Positions 46,766 to 57,989 of a stretch of DNA of 64,000 bases are shown one piece after another. Origin of the DNA: Gnetum montanum (Eukaryota > Streptophyta > Gnetopsida > Gnetales > Gnetaceae); the NCBI GenBank assembly GCA_015680685.1, contig MNCI01009650.1, forward strand, positions 1 through 64,000. Direction: 5' to 3'. The position numbers were made by a program, and so were the translations under genes. Every line of letters starts with the position of its first letter. The first letter of the stretch is position 1. A model generated the notes under the pieces. The model was given only the letters and a program-made list of their open reading frames with translations. It was not told the origin of the DNA and ran no database searches.

Positions 46766-48927
46766 CATTAATATTATAGTGGCTGATATTTTATGAAATT
46801 GGTAAATTATATCTACAGTGAGCTCCAATGATCGAAGGTCATACATTATGCATAAATTTGATTAAAATCATGTTATCTAGAATGGAAATTGTGCTATGAA
46901 AACAATGAAATATTTTGGACATGATATTTATAAGAAGGAATGGCATACAATTCATGGAATTCCTAGTAGTACATTCTCAAATCACTTATGATATTTTAAG
47001 GAAGGACATGATTCTTTGAGCATGGAAATGTAAGGAAGATAAAGCTAAGGTCTAGTAAGGTTGCAAAAATAGCTATTTTCAAGAGAGTTATTAATGAGAT
47101 GGATAATTAGTTAGTATTATAATATAGACAACTAATAAGAGATGAAACATCTAAACCAATCATAACATTATCTATAATAGTGAGTCAATACATTTTATTC
47201 AAAAATTACATTAACCCTAGGTTAATTGATCTAGGATTGTCTCCTATTAGCAAAATTTAACTATCACAATTTTTCAAAAAAAAAAAATTATTCTAATGTA
47301 ACTTTCATTTAAAAATATGATTTTTTAATTTGTAGTACCTATCATACATTAGAAAAAAGAAAAAGTGCACAAAGGATTCTCTAAAGAGGAATAGAATTAA
47401 AAAGAAGCTTCAAAATCATTATTAATATATAATTGTATGCATAAATATATATTACATTAACAACTATATTATTACAAGGTAGCTAGATAATTATCTAAGC
47501 ATCATTCATGATAGAATGAATAGCTCTAATATATCATGAAATTATTAATTTTTCCTAAGGGTATTCTTAGGAAGAAGAAGTCCCAAATCTCCCTTACATG
47601 AATTTTGATTAAATAACATGGATATAGAGGTTTTGGCCATTTTAGTCCATGTTATACTCACATGGATTCCCAATTTACCACCACATCTTTGTTAAAGTTC
47701 ATATGGGATCTAGAGAATGATCCTATTAATAGGTATGGTGATATTATAAGGAAATAATGCAATTCTAGAAGATATTCACTTATGACTATACTTCTCAATC
47801 ATTCTAAATTGAGCCATGAAGAATAGTATTGGTTAGATGATGCTCAAGATAACAATCTAAATCCTCTATTCAAGTCATTCCCTAGTATACTATAAATAGA
47901 TTAGAGTGTTAAGCTTCCTTCTAGTGGGTCATACACATGAGGATATTGATGAAAGCTTTGGAATATTATCAATGGTTATGAGAAAAAAAAGATATAATTT
48001 CTCTGTTAGAATTGATGAATATGTATCATGTTATAAATATAGGTAGTAGAAGCATTTACACCTCAAATTACATTAATGCAATATACAACTTCAAGGAATA
48101 CCTACAAGGATACATATCAGGTTAAGTAAAAAATCTTTAAGGAATATAGCATATTTATTATATCAAATTCTACCTAGAGAAGGTTATTCCTATAAGTATT
48201 GGAAAAACAATATTAGGAAAAAATGGTCTAAACCATTTGAACTATGGGAATCCATAAATAAACATTTGAATCTTCCTATAAGAGAACCAAATATCCCAAG
48301 AATAAAATTTGATCAAACTAAGTATATAATAATGATTATAGGTTGTATTGGACTCCACATAAAGGCTTGAGATGAGGTGGTTAATGGCCTTTAGGGAAAT
48401 GACAAGATAGAATGGAGAGAAAGAATTAATTAGTAGAAAATATTTTCATAAAATATGTAGATTTTTCATGAGATGATATTATGTAGGGATGTAATTACAT
48501 AAAAGTTTTATCCAAGAACTATTCAACAAAATATTCTAGGTTAGGATGAGAAAATGATGAAATTCAAGTGAAGGAACTGAAAGATACATACATTGGCTTT
48601 TAAAATACAAAGTAAAAGAGGTCATTTAATTCATTTTTAGATACTAGAAATGGAACAATATTATTGATGAGGCCATGAGAATGAAATGAAGTAGATATTA
48701 TATGGATGACTAGAGCTAGAAATATAGAACTCAAAGAAGATAGAATAAATGATATAACAGTGGATTTGTTCATGCAAAAAATAAGAGAAAAGGGAAAATG
48801 GACATATTATGAATGGATATAATCCAAAAGATATTGAGGTTACAAAAATGTGACCTAACTCAATGGTTTATTCATAGTTTAACAAAATAGAAGATGGAAG
48901 AAAGTTAAGATTGAATACAAAAGCTAG
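46766..48927. other. unassigned AT-rich region with a possible coding remnant
   Basis: No gene is recognised. Near 48640-48830 (plus) one frame reads VDIIWMTRARNIELKEDR and DITVDLFMQKIREKGKWTYY with stops around it; it looks like decayed coding sequence of unknown family. The end (CTAG before TGTAGGG) matches the bases before LTR H. Confidence 0.35.
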
Positions 48928-49737
48928 TGTAGGGACACCTCTTTTAATCCCCATTTTTCTACTCACTGTGATTTTTATAAGTTTTAGGATCTATAAAGAC
49001 ATTTTGGAGTTTTAAGAAACATCTTGGAAAAGATCTAAGTCTTCATAAGAGATGGCCACGAAGTCTAGAAGACATCTAGAAAGAAGTGAAGACATTTCTC
49101 CTAGAATTAAGATATCTCTTTCAAACTAGAGATGTCTCTATCCAAGTAGAAACATCTCCCATGTAGTTGAGGTGTCCTCTAAATATCAAATAAGTCTCTC
49201 CTAAAGGTTGAATTTTGATAGAAAGATATCTATTCAAGCCTAAAGATGACCCATATGGCCAGCAAAACTTTCAAGTTGGTAGTTCCAAAGTGGAAAACAC
49301 CTAAAAAATATGAGAAAAGGATAGAATTAGCTAGGAATCTTCAAGTTGAGCTTGGAGAAATATTTCTACATTTCTTGTCTTCATGTTTCATTAAATATTA
49401 TTATTTTTTCATGTTTTTTAACATGAGATGTTGAAGGTTAATAAGAGTAACATGAGAGGACAAGATGACAGTGTATGAGTATGTGTGTGATTTTATGGCC
49501 AATTGTATGTGTATTTGACCTATCTGTATCTCTTGTATGTTTTTTAAAGTTTGATCTCATTTAGTTGTACCTTTCATTGATGATAATCGTTGTGTGGTTA
49601 TAGAGACTTAAGATTTGAAATGTTATTTGAGTGTTTGTGAGTGATTTGGATGTTTGTGGGTTTTGTAACCCTCTTGTAATATTATCTATATTAATTGAAG
49701 ATAATATTTTTCTTGATTTATAACATATTGAATTATT
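48928..49737 (+). repeat. 5' LTR of chromovirus G
   Basis: Starts TGTAGGGACACCTCTTTTAA, like LTR H. The middle contains a cluster of GATGTC/GACATC-like words (49060-49200) and AAAGATGACCCATA, shared with H. The end is set by the decayed primer site at 49741. Confidence 0.7.
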
Positions 49738-49740
49738 TTT

Positions 49741-49760
49741 TATAATATCTAGATTTATTA
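49741..49760 (+). other. decayed tRNA-Met primer site of G
   Basis: TATAATATCTAGATTTATTA lines up with the site at LTR I, and both are followed by GG-A-TTGAAGA-type sequence. Recognisable only by that comparison. Confidence 0.45.
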
Positions 49761-49830
49761 GGATTTGAAGATCAAAACAAATAGAATGAGCCTACTCCAA
49801 TGTTATTAGTGTTAGAGTATTAGGTTAATT

Positions 49831-50465
49831 ATGGTTGCTCAATTGGATGAGACCAACGCCAAGATAGACAAGAATAAAAGTCCTAGTGATATTGTGACTC
49901 ATAGAGATGATAAGCATTTACATTTGAATCGTGACAAAGAAGTTTCTTTTCCTAGTGAAGGGAAAGTAGATGATGAGAAAGGAAAATCTAGCTATGAGAG
50001 TGTAGGAGCACATCAGGTAAGGATTACAATTGGAATAAATCCATTTCTTCATATCAAAGTTCCAATAGCTCCATCACTAGCATTAGCTTCTTTTAATGAT
50101 AAGCTTAATAATGAGGATGAAGCAAGGCTTGCTAGAGCATTCAAAAATGCTACTATATTCCCATACATGAAACTAAAGACTTTCAATAGTATAGATGATA
50201 ATAATGTTTTTGCAACTTGGCTAAAGGTACTTACTAATCATTTTAGGTTGGAAAAGATAACAACTCAATTAAGGGTACCAACTGTGATTGCATATTAGAT
50301 GATATGACTTCTACTTGGTGGAAGAAAGAGTTCCAAGGTTATGAAAGATAAAATGAAAAACCTATTAGAAATTGGAATTTTATGAAATATAGGTTAAAAA
50401 GAAAATTCAAACAATCTCATCAGAGGAAGGAGATGATCATGAAGTTAAAATTCCTAAGGTAAGAT
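49831..50465 (+). pseudogene. gag N-terminal part of chromovirus G, truncated by virus insert
   Basis: Open for 155 residues from MVAQLDETNAKIDKN, with the Ty3/gypsy capsid pattern: FNSIDDNNVFATWLKVLTNH, then after a stop STWWKKEF, KPIRNWNFMKYRLKRKF. This is the W-x-x-x-V-x-x-x-F ... A-x-x-WW ... W-x-x-x-K-x-x-L-x-x-K-F layout of Retrotrans_gag. It ends at about 50465, where sequence matching the right-hand virus arm begins. The missing C-terminal part, with the zinc knuckle, resumes near 57990. Confidence 0.75.
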
Positions 50466-50886
50466 GACATATGCATTGAAGAAGATACCCTTAATCTCCA
50501 AGCCTTGGAATTTGAAATTAAAAGATTAAAACAAAAACTAGCATATACCTCTATAGATAATATTAGTAAATATGTTATGTTAGAAAATCAATTAAAATAG
50601 AAAAAAGAAGAAAAAAGATATTATAGGCAATTACAAAAGAAAAAAAAATGTAGAAATAGATTCACAACCAGAACCATTTGATACCGAGAATCTAGAGCAC
50701 CTAGAAGTAGTGTTGGAAATAGAAGAAAAAAATCATTATTCTGATATCCAACAACATCCAATAGTACAAGGAGTAAATTGGTCTATTTGGTGAAAAAATA
50801 GGATAAAATAATTAGAGAAATTTATTGAATGGACAACAAAAGAAGCAGAAGCATTAAGACAAGAGGAAGAAAGTGAACAACACAAA

Positions 50887-51255
50887 TTGTACAAGTATGA
50901 GACCAAAAAAGAAAGCCCTATCCATATACATCAGAATGAGAAATTGAAAGCACATGTACCCATCTATATGTTGACTATTAAATTACCTAGTTTGCAAGCA
51001 TATCCCATAGATGTATTAGTAAATATGAGTGTTGAAGCTACTCTTGCTAGAAAAGGGATCATACCATCTTTCCTATGGAAAGAAAGGCCTAAATTGTTTG
51101 TCACTTTTGATAAGGTAAATAAAGCAATAACACAAGAATCCCTCATTCCTATTCTATCACCTATTAATATGATCTTTTATATTATGGTTTATGCATCAAA
51201 TTTTCTCTCTTATGATTTAATCCTAGGTGTAGATAATTTAAGTCAGTTTAGTTAG
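50887..51255 (+). pseudogene. caulimovirid protease, left copy
   Basis: Open for 122 residues. The retropepsin active-site loop reads LVNMSVEAT, whereas the right copy reads LVDTGAEAT; the catalytic Asp is therefore lost here by substitution. The later motif YDLILGVDNLSQ is the usual I-L-G-x-D-x-L. It lies between the coiled-coil linker after the capsid region and RT, as in caulimovirid polyproteins. Confidence 0.8.
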
Positions 51256-51469
51256 CTTACCATAGATACCAAAAGTATCTGTTTTGATAAGTTAATATAT
51301 CCTTGTGTACAAAATCCTATCAATAGATTTAGTCATGATCTATATAAAAGGAAAAAAAATACCACATGGGTAATAAAAAATACAACAACATCATATGGAC
51401 CTGAACCACATAAAACAATGACTCTTGACCTTAGCTAGTGACGACCCCATAGCCTTTCAGCATAAAAAA

Positions 51470-52660
51470 CAACATTGGTGCCACATAGATTTACTTGATG
51501 GTATCACATTAAAAGCAAAAGGGCATCATATAGGTGTGAATCCTGAATTACACAAAGAATGTGAGGAAGAAATCACCCAATTGTTAGAAAAAGGTTTAAT
51601 TCAGCATATCACAAGCATGTTCGCTAGACTACAAAATACACACATATATTCCAAATTTGATTTAAAATCAAGATTCTGGTAGATACAAATTTATCTTGAA
51701 GATAGATGAAAAACAACTTTCATTGTTCCTCAAGGATTATACGAATGGACTGTCCTTCCTTTTGGAATTAAAATGGCACCATCCATATTTCAAGGTCAGA
51801 TGGATAAGATATTTGCATCTTACCCATTTATTATTATATATATTGATGATATTTTAATTATGTCTAAGAATATTATAGAACATCTAAAACATTTGGAGAT
51901 GTTTGCTGATATTGTAGATAAGAATGGTTTAGTGTTATCCCCATCAGAGAAGAAAATGCAGATCAGTGTTGATCAAGTAAACTTTTTAGGTTTACAAATT
52001 ATTAATGGAAAAATTACTCTACAAGATCATATTTTGAAAGAAATAGAAAAGTTTCTAGATGAAATAAAAGAGAAACAACAATTACAAAGATTTATTGGAT
52101 GTTTAAATTATTTATTAGAGTTTTATAAAGATTTATCCAAGGATAGGAAACTGTTAAATCTACTCTTAACTAAAGATGTAGGTCCCTGGACACCTCAACA
52201 TACTGAAGCAGTAAAAAGGTTAAAAGCTCAATGTCAAAAATTACCGTACTTCAGATTACCACCCACAGGTATGTTAATTTTAGAAATAGATGCATCTAAC
52301 AAATTTTTGGGGGCTATCTTGAAGGAAATATTTAAATGGAATCATTTATATTTGTTGATATGCAAGTGAAAAATTTAATCAAGTTTAGAAAAAATACCAT
52401 AGTACCCACAAAGAATTACTTGCAATTATTCGTGGTATTGAAAAATTCAGAATATTCCTGCAAGATAAGAAATTTATAGTATGTAGTGATCTAAAACATT
52501 TCAATAAATATCTCCAAGTAAAAAACTTAAATAAAGTAGCATATACAAGATTAATTAGGTGGTCTTTATTTTTAGCAATCTTTGATTTTGAGAGCCAGTA
52601 TATAGATGGTAGTCAAAATTCCTTAGCTAATTTTCTCACTAGGGAATATCAATATTAAAA
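51470..52660 (+). pseudogene. caulimovirid RT and RNase H, left copy
   Basis: RT motifs: CEEEITQLLEKGLIQ, IYSKFDLKSRFW, LPFGIKMAPSIFQ and catalytic YIDD at 51839-51850, then FLGLQIINGKITL and QLQRFIGCLNYL. RNase H starts LEIDASN (about 52280) with HKELLAI, CSDLKHF and IDGSQN downstream, but a frameshift near 52340 separates them. A segment between QHITSMF and RLQNTHIYS is missing compared with the right copy (about 51625). Together with stops this copy is dead. Confidence 0.85.
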
Positions 52661-52774
52661 TTTTGTTTTAATATGTGTTTTTTTTGTATAGATTTACTCT
52701 TAAGAAAAGGATGAGAACTTTGTTCTAGTAGAAAACTAAGGTCATGTACAATCTTTAATCAGTATTTGTTTGGT

Positions 52775-53520
52775 ATGGAAGAAATCCATTATCAAAGAAT
52801 GCATAAATATGAGTGGAATATATTTCTAGGTATTATCCAAAGGAAAAATAATGTAAATGTATCTCAAACTATGTATGTATGCCCTAACCCAAATCCTGAA
52901 CTATATCTTGGTGGAGATACAATTGGTTGATTACCTCTCTTTACCAATGTAATTATGGATAACCTTGATTTTGATGTCCTTTATCCAGGCGGCATTATTC
53001 ATTGGCCTTTGTACTAACCTATAGATTGCCATATTTACCATATCACCATTAACCTACCTAAACTCCATTCTTTTGATGATAATGAATTTTGGGCATGGTG
53101 GACTCGATATGACCATAAACGAAAATATTTTGATGCATCATTTCCTATGAAGTTACGAAACCATATTCAGCATGAAGAATATAGAGATTTTCTATATTTT
53201 GGTTCTTTGTAGTCATAGGCATGGCATGGATTCGGAGACAGGTCATCAACTTACATGCTAACCACAAGTTTTAGTAGAAGGCCAAACTATGATGCACCAT
53301 GGTAGCTAGCATGGTATCAGCATGTGCTGACATTAACTAAAGATGACATTATTAAGCACTATTGCCTCCATCATCAATACCCAATGATGTTGAAATTGTA
53401 CCAATGTAATGATTTATTCCAATAGTATTATCAATAGGGAGGATTCTTTTTGTCAGCCTACCTATATGCTCCAGTAAGTGCCAACTATATGTTACCAGAG
53501 CCATCATAATCACCTTGAGA
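52775..53520 (+). pseudogene. reading frame of unknown function after RNase H, left copy
   Basis: Starts MEEIHYQRMHKYEWNIFLG and reads, with stops mostly in Trp-like positions, through NELPGG-type loops, HWPLY and WWTRYDHKRKYFDASF to about 53520. The right arm has the same frame (54905 downward), so it is a real conserved gene. Its place, between RNase H and the promoter, is where some caulimovirids carry an additional ORF. No known domain is recognised; it is rich in Tyr, Trp and His. Confidence 0.6.
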
Positions 53521-53696
53521 TGCTAATGCTACAGATACTAATACTGACTGAGCATCTCCATTATGTAATCACTTTTAATATAGACCGTCCACTTGTAAAG
53601 AAAATTTGGTCTGGGTCATGATGATGTCTATAGTGTGGTATGTGTTAGTAGGTACTTTGGATGTTCCAAGGTAATCCTAAAGGTTATTTAGTGTGC

Positions 53697-53704
53697 TATA
53701 TAAG
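53697..53704 (+). promoter_or_regulatory. 35S-like TATA box, left arm
   Basis: TATATAAG about 110 bp before the spacer, after the last reading frame, the usual place of the pregenomic RNA promoter of caulimovirids. Kept in both arms. Reads toward the centre. Confidence 0.55.
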
Positions 53705-53815
53705 AGTGTATGTGCAAACCTAAGAGGCAACCAGGAGAGAAATCTCTAAGAGCTGCCTAGTGTGCATTGGAAAGCATTCCTTTTGAAGCATCCCTTAGGG
53801 CCCTGTAAAAGCTTT

Positions 53816-53872
53816 ACAGAGCTCACAACAATCACAAATTTTCACATACCAAAGCATATATTTGATTACATT
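53816..53872. other. 57-bp spacer of the inverted repeat
   Basis: Unpaired sequence between AAAAGCTTT (left) and AAAGCTTTT (right), beginning ACAGAGCTCACAAC. It is part of the viral leader side on one arm and marks the recombination point. Confidence 0.85.
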
Positions 53873-53967
53873 AAAGCTTTTATAGGACCCTAAGGGATGC
53901 TTTCCAATGTGCACTACGTAGCTCTTAGAGATTTCTTCTGGTTGACTCTTAGGTTTGCACATACACT

Positions 53968-53975
53968 CTTATATA
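53968..53975 (-). promoter_or_regulatory. 35S-like TATA box, right arm
   Basis: TATATAAG on the minus strand, mirror image of 53697-53704; reads toward the centre and into the left arm. Confidence 0.55.
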
Positions 53976-54109
53976 ACACACTGGCTGACCTTTAGGATGA
54001 CTCTGGAATGTCCAAAGTGACTGCTGACACATACCACACTATAGACATCATCATCACCTAGACCAAATTTTCTTTATAGGTGGACGATCTATATTAAAAT
54101 TGATTACAT

Positions 54110-54905
54110 AATGGAGATGCTTAATTAGTATTAGTATTTGTAGCATCAGCATCTCAACGTGATTGTGATGGCTCTAGTGACATGTGGTTGGCAATCATTG
54201 GAGCATATAGGTAGGTTGATGAAAAGAATCCTTCCTATTGATGATATTGTTGGAATAAATCATTACATTGGTACAATTTTAACATCATCGAGTATCAAGG
54301 ATGGAGGCAAGAGTGCTTAATAATGTCATCTTTAGTTGCTATTAGCACATCTTGATACCATGCTAGCTACCATGGTGCATCATAGTCTAGCCTTCTACTA
54401 AAACTTGTGGTTAGCATGTAGGTTGGTGACCTGTCTCTGAATCCATGCCATGCTTATGACTACAAAGAACCAAAATAAAGAAATCTCTATATTCTTAATG
54501 CTGAATATGGTTTCATAAGTTCATAGGAAATGATGCATCAAAATATTTTCGTTTATGGTCATATCGAGTCTACTATGCCCAAAATTCATTATCAGCAGGA
54601 GAATGGGGTGTAGGTAGGTTAATGGTGATATGGTAATCATGGCAATCTACAGGTTGGTACAAAGGCCAATGAATAATGCCACTTGGATAAAGGACATCAA
54701 AATCAATGTTATCCATAATCACATTGGTAAAGAGAGGTAATTGACCAGTTGTATCTCCACCAAGATACGGTTCAGGATTTGGATCAAGACATACATACAT
54801 ATTTTGAGATACATTTACATTATTTTGCCATTGGATAATACCTAGAAATATATTCCACTCATATTCATGCATTCTTTGATAATGCATTTCTTCCATATCG
54901 GACAA
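54110..54905 (-). pseudogene. reading frame of unknown function after RNase H, right copy
   Basis: Open for 110 residues from MSDMEEMHYQRMHEYEW (54905 to 54573), better kept than the left copy, with NPEPYLGGDTTGQLPLF and HWPLYQPVDCHDYHI. It continues with stops and a frameshift to about 54110. Comparison of both arms supports about 240 residues. Function unknown. Confidence 0.6.
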
Positions 54906-54998
54906 ATACTACTTAAAGACTGTACATGACCTTAGTTTTCTAGTAGAATGGAGTTCCCATCCTTTTCTTAAGAGTAAACCTATACAGAAAAGCACATA

Positions 54999-56290
54999 TT
55001 AAAATAGAATTTTAATATTGATATTTCGTAGTGAGAAATTAGCTAAGGAATTTTGACTACCATCTATATACTGACTCTCAAAATCAAAGATTGCTAAAAA
55101 TAAAGACCACCTAATTAATCTTGTATATGCTACTTTATTTAAGATTTTCACTTGGAGATATTTATTGAAATGTATTAGATCACTACATACTATAAATTTT
55201 TTTTCTTGCAGGAATATTCTAAATTTTTTAATACCATGGATAATTGCAAGTAATTCTTTGTGGATACTATGATAGTTTTTCTCAACTTGATTAAATTTCC
55301 CACTTGCATATCGACAAATATAAATGATACCATGTAAATATTCCTTCAGGAAAGCTCCCCAAAATTCATTAGAAGCATCTGTTTCTAAAATTAACATACC
55401 TCTGGTTGGTAATTTGAAGTATGGTAATTTTTGACATTAAGCTTTTAACCTTTTTATGGCTTCAGTATGTTGAGATGTCCAGGGACCTACATCTTTAGTT
55501 AAGAGTAGATTTAACAGTTTCCTATCCTTGGCTAAATCTTTATAAAATCCTGCCAAATAATTTAAACATCCAAGGAATCTTTGTAATTGTTGTTTCTCTT
55601 TTATTTCACCTAGAAACTTTTCTATTTCTTTCAAAATATGATCTTGCAGAGTAATTTGTCCATTTATAATTTGTAAACCTAAAAAGTTTACTTGATCAAC
55701 ACTGATCCACATTTTCTTCTCTGATGGGGATAACACTAAAGCATTCTTATCTACAATATCAGCAAACATCTCCAAATGTTTTAGATGTTCTATAAATTTT
55801 TAGACATAATTAAAATATCATCAATATATACAATAATAAATGGGTAATATGCAAAGATCTTATCCATATGATGTTGAAATATGGATGGTGCCATTTTAAT
55901 TCCAAAAGGAAGGGTAGTCCATTCGTATAATCCTTGAGGAATAGTGAAAGCTGTTTTCCATCTATCCATGGGATAAATTTGGATCTGCCAAAATCCTGAT
56001 TTTAAATCAAATTTGGAATATATATGTGCATTTTGTAGTCTTTTGAATAAATCATCCTTATTAGGTATAGGATGTTGAATAGGTTTAATTACTTTATTTA
56101 GAGGTTTGTAATTTACTACTAACCTCTTTTTCCTCTAATAAGTTCAGCTCTTTTATTCACATAAAAGGTTGTACAAGCGAACATGCTCGTGCTATGCTGA
56201 ATTAAACCTTTTTCTAATAATTGGGTGATTTCTTCCTCACATTCTTTACATAGTTAAGGATTCATACCTATATGGTGCACTTTTTATTTT
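54999..56290 (-). pseudogene. caulimovirid RT and RNase H, right copy
   Basis: RNase H is open over 55397-54999 with all expected acidic positions visible (LETDASN, HKELLAI, CSDLIHF, YIDGSQN). RT lies at 56290-55437 with YIDD at 55828-55817, EKKMWISVDQVNFLGLQI and QQLQRFLGCLNYLAGFY. It retains the segment near 56190-56040 that the left copy lacks. Frameshifts occur near 55795 and 56130, and TAA/TAG stops at 55799 and 55435. Confidence 0.85.
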
Positions 56291-56433
56291 AACCTAACAT
56301 CATCAAGTAAATCTATGTGGCACCAGTGTTGTTTTTTATGCCAAAAGGCTATGGGATTGTCATTGGCTAAGGTCCAAAGTCATTGTTTTATGTGGTTCAG
56401 GTCCATATGATGTTGTTGTATCTGGTTTATTAC

Positions 56434-56850
56434 CCATGTGGTATTTTATTTATTTTTATATGGATCATGACTAAATCTATTGATAGGCTTTTGTACATGA
56501 GGATATATTAACTTATCAAAATAGATACTTTTGGTATCTATGGTAAGTTGACTAAACTGACTTAAATTATCTACACCTAGGATTAAATCATAAGAGAGGA
56601 AATATAATGCATAAACCATAATATAAAAGATCATATTAATAGGTGATAGAATATGAATGAGGGCTTCTTGTGTTATTTTTTATTTACCTTATCGAAAGTG
56701 ACAAAGAATCTAGGCCTTTCTTTCCATAAGAAAGATGGTATGATCCCTTTTCTAGCAAGAGTAGCTTCAGCACCCGTATCTACCAATACATCTATGGGAT
56801 ATGGTTGAAAACTAGGTAATTTAATAGTCAATGTATAGATGGGTACCTAT
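56434..56850 (-). pseudogene. caulimovirid protease, right copy
   Basis: The active-site loop keeps DTGAEAT (about 56795-56760), the canonical D-T-G. A frameshift near 56680 and stops follow; the later SYDLILGVDNLSQ piece is in the 56634-56446 frame. Confidence 0.8.
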
Positions 56851-57334
56851 GATTTCAATTTATCATTCTACTGTATATGGATATGGCTTTCTTTTTTGGT
56901 CTCATACTCGTACAATTTGTGTTCTCACTTTCTTCCTCTTGTCTAATGCTTCTGCTTCTTTTATTTTCCATTTAATAAATTTCTCTAATTGTTTTATCCT
57001 ATTTTTTCACCAAATAGACCGATTTACTTCTTGTACTATTGGATGTTGTTGGATATCAAAATAATGACTTTTTTCTTGTATTTCCAACATTGCTTCTAGG
57101 TGATCTAGATTCTTGGTATTAGATGGTTCTGGCTGTGAATCTATTTCTACATTTTTTTTCTTTTGTAATTATCTATAATATATTTTTTCTTCTTTTTTAT
57201 ATTTTAATTTTATTTTCTAACATAACATATTTACTAATATTATCTATAAAGGTAGATGCTAATTTTCATTTTAATCTTTTAATTTCAGATTCCAAGGCTT
57301 GGAGATGAAGGGTATCTTCTTCAATGCATATGTC

Positions 57335-57870
57335 TAACAATCTAGAAGATGAAAAATGGAGGTGATTCATGTGACAATAATAAACAAAATTAGAGTTGTT
57401 GAAGTCCAAATCTTCCAAAGGCAAAACATGTGTAGATGCACTACCCTCCATGGAAAAATGATCCTCAAGATTCGATGAGGGATCTGAAGGTGTAAGGCCA
57501 AAGTTAGGTGATGATGAATAATACCAATATTTTGTTGGTTTGAAGGTATCACATTACTCTTCATCCAAAATAAACTCATACTATTATTCAAAAATATTAT
57601 GGCATTGAATGAAGTTTATATTTTTGGGATCTTTTCCTTTCTATGGACATTGTGTAGCAAAGTGTGTTCCATTAGATAGAAAACATTTGACATCCTTTCT
57701 GTTTTGTTTCTTTTGACGTCTATGGAAGAATCCTGGCCATCTCTTAAATGGTTTCCTTTGGGCTAGTTGTTTCCTTCTCCATCTTTGGCTTGGTCTCTCT
57801 TTTACCTTCTTTGTTCTCCTACAATTTTTACATTTTTCTTTTTCTTTTCCTTTATTATACTTTTCTTCTA
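57335..57870 (-). pseudogene. caulimovirid capsid C-terminal region with zinc motif
   Basis: Reading from 57870 down: a basic stretch (KEKCKNCRRTKKVKERP, then FKRWPGFFHRRQKKQNRK) followed by CFLSNGTHFATQC at 57686-57647. This is a capsid zinc knuckle C-x2-C-x4-H-x4-C with the second Cys changed to Ser and one spacing difference. It lies only in the right copy. A Ser/Asp/Asn-rich linker leads to the protease. The upstream end against chromovirus gag is near 57960. Confidence 0.65.
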
Positions 57871-57989
57871 GGAAAAGTTATAAACATAAAAGTTTACCTA
57901 ATTTTCTACTAAGGTCCTAGACTGAAGACTATGCTTGTTGTGTATAACACAACTGTCGATTTGTATTCATCAAGAATTGTCTTCTAGAC

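Larger units (their letters stand above)
50466..53815 (+). repeat. left arm of the virus inverted repeat
   Basis: Pairs with 57334-53873. The first shared bases are GACATATGCATTGAAG (left) against the reverse of 57334-57319; the last are AAAAGCTTT (to 53815). Relative to the right arm it lacks a segment of the RT N-terminal part near 51625. Confidence 0.9.
53873..57334 (-). repeat. right arm of the virus inverted repeat
   Basis: Reverse partner of 50466-53815, slightly longer because the left arm has a deletion in RT. The arms differ by many substitutions and small indels. Confidence 0.9.
50466..57960. mobile_element. endogenous caulimovirid, tail-to-tail inverted insert
   Basis: Two decayed copies of a plant pararetrovirus genome segment face each other: plus strand 50466-53815, minus strand 57960-53873, around a 57-bp spacer. 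Each carries a retropepsin, RT with YIDD, RNase H, a further reading frame and a promoter-like TATA, the gene order of Caulimoviridae. The right copy extends about 620 bp further and includes a capsid-type zinc motif. There is no LTR, integrase or target duplication. The insert splits the gag gene of chromovirus G. It is broken in every frame and is not a functional virus. Confidence 0.85.

Noticed and set aside
53311-53327. TGGTATCAG as a tRNA-Met primer site of the virus
   Set aside because: It lies inside the conserved frame after RNase H (reading WYQHV), the match stops after nine bases, and it is upstream of the promoter instead of downstream.
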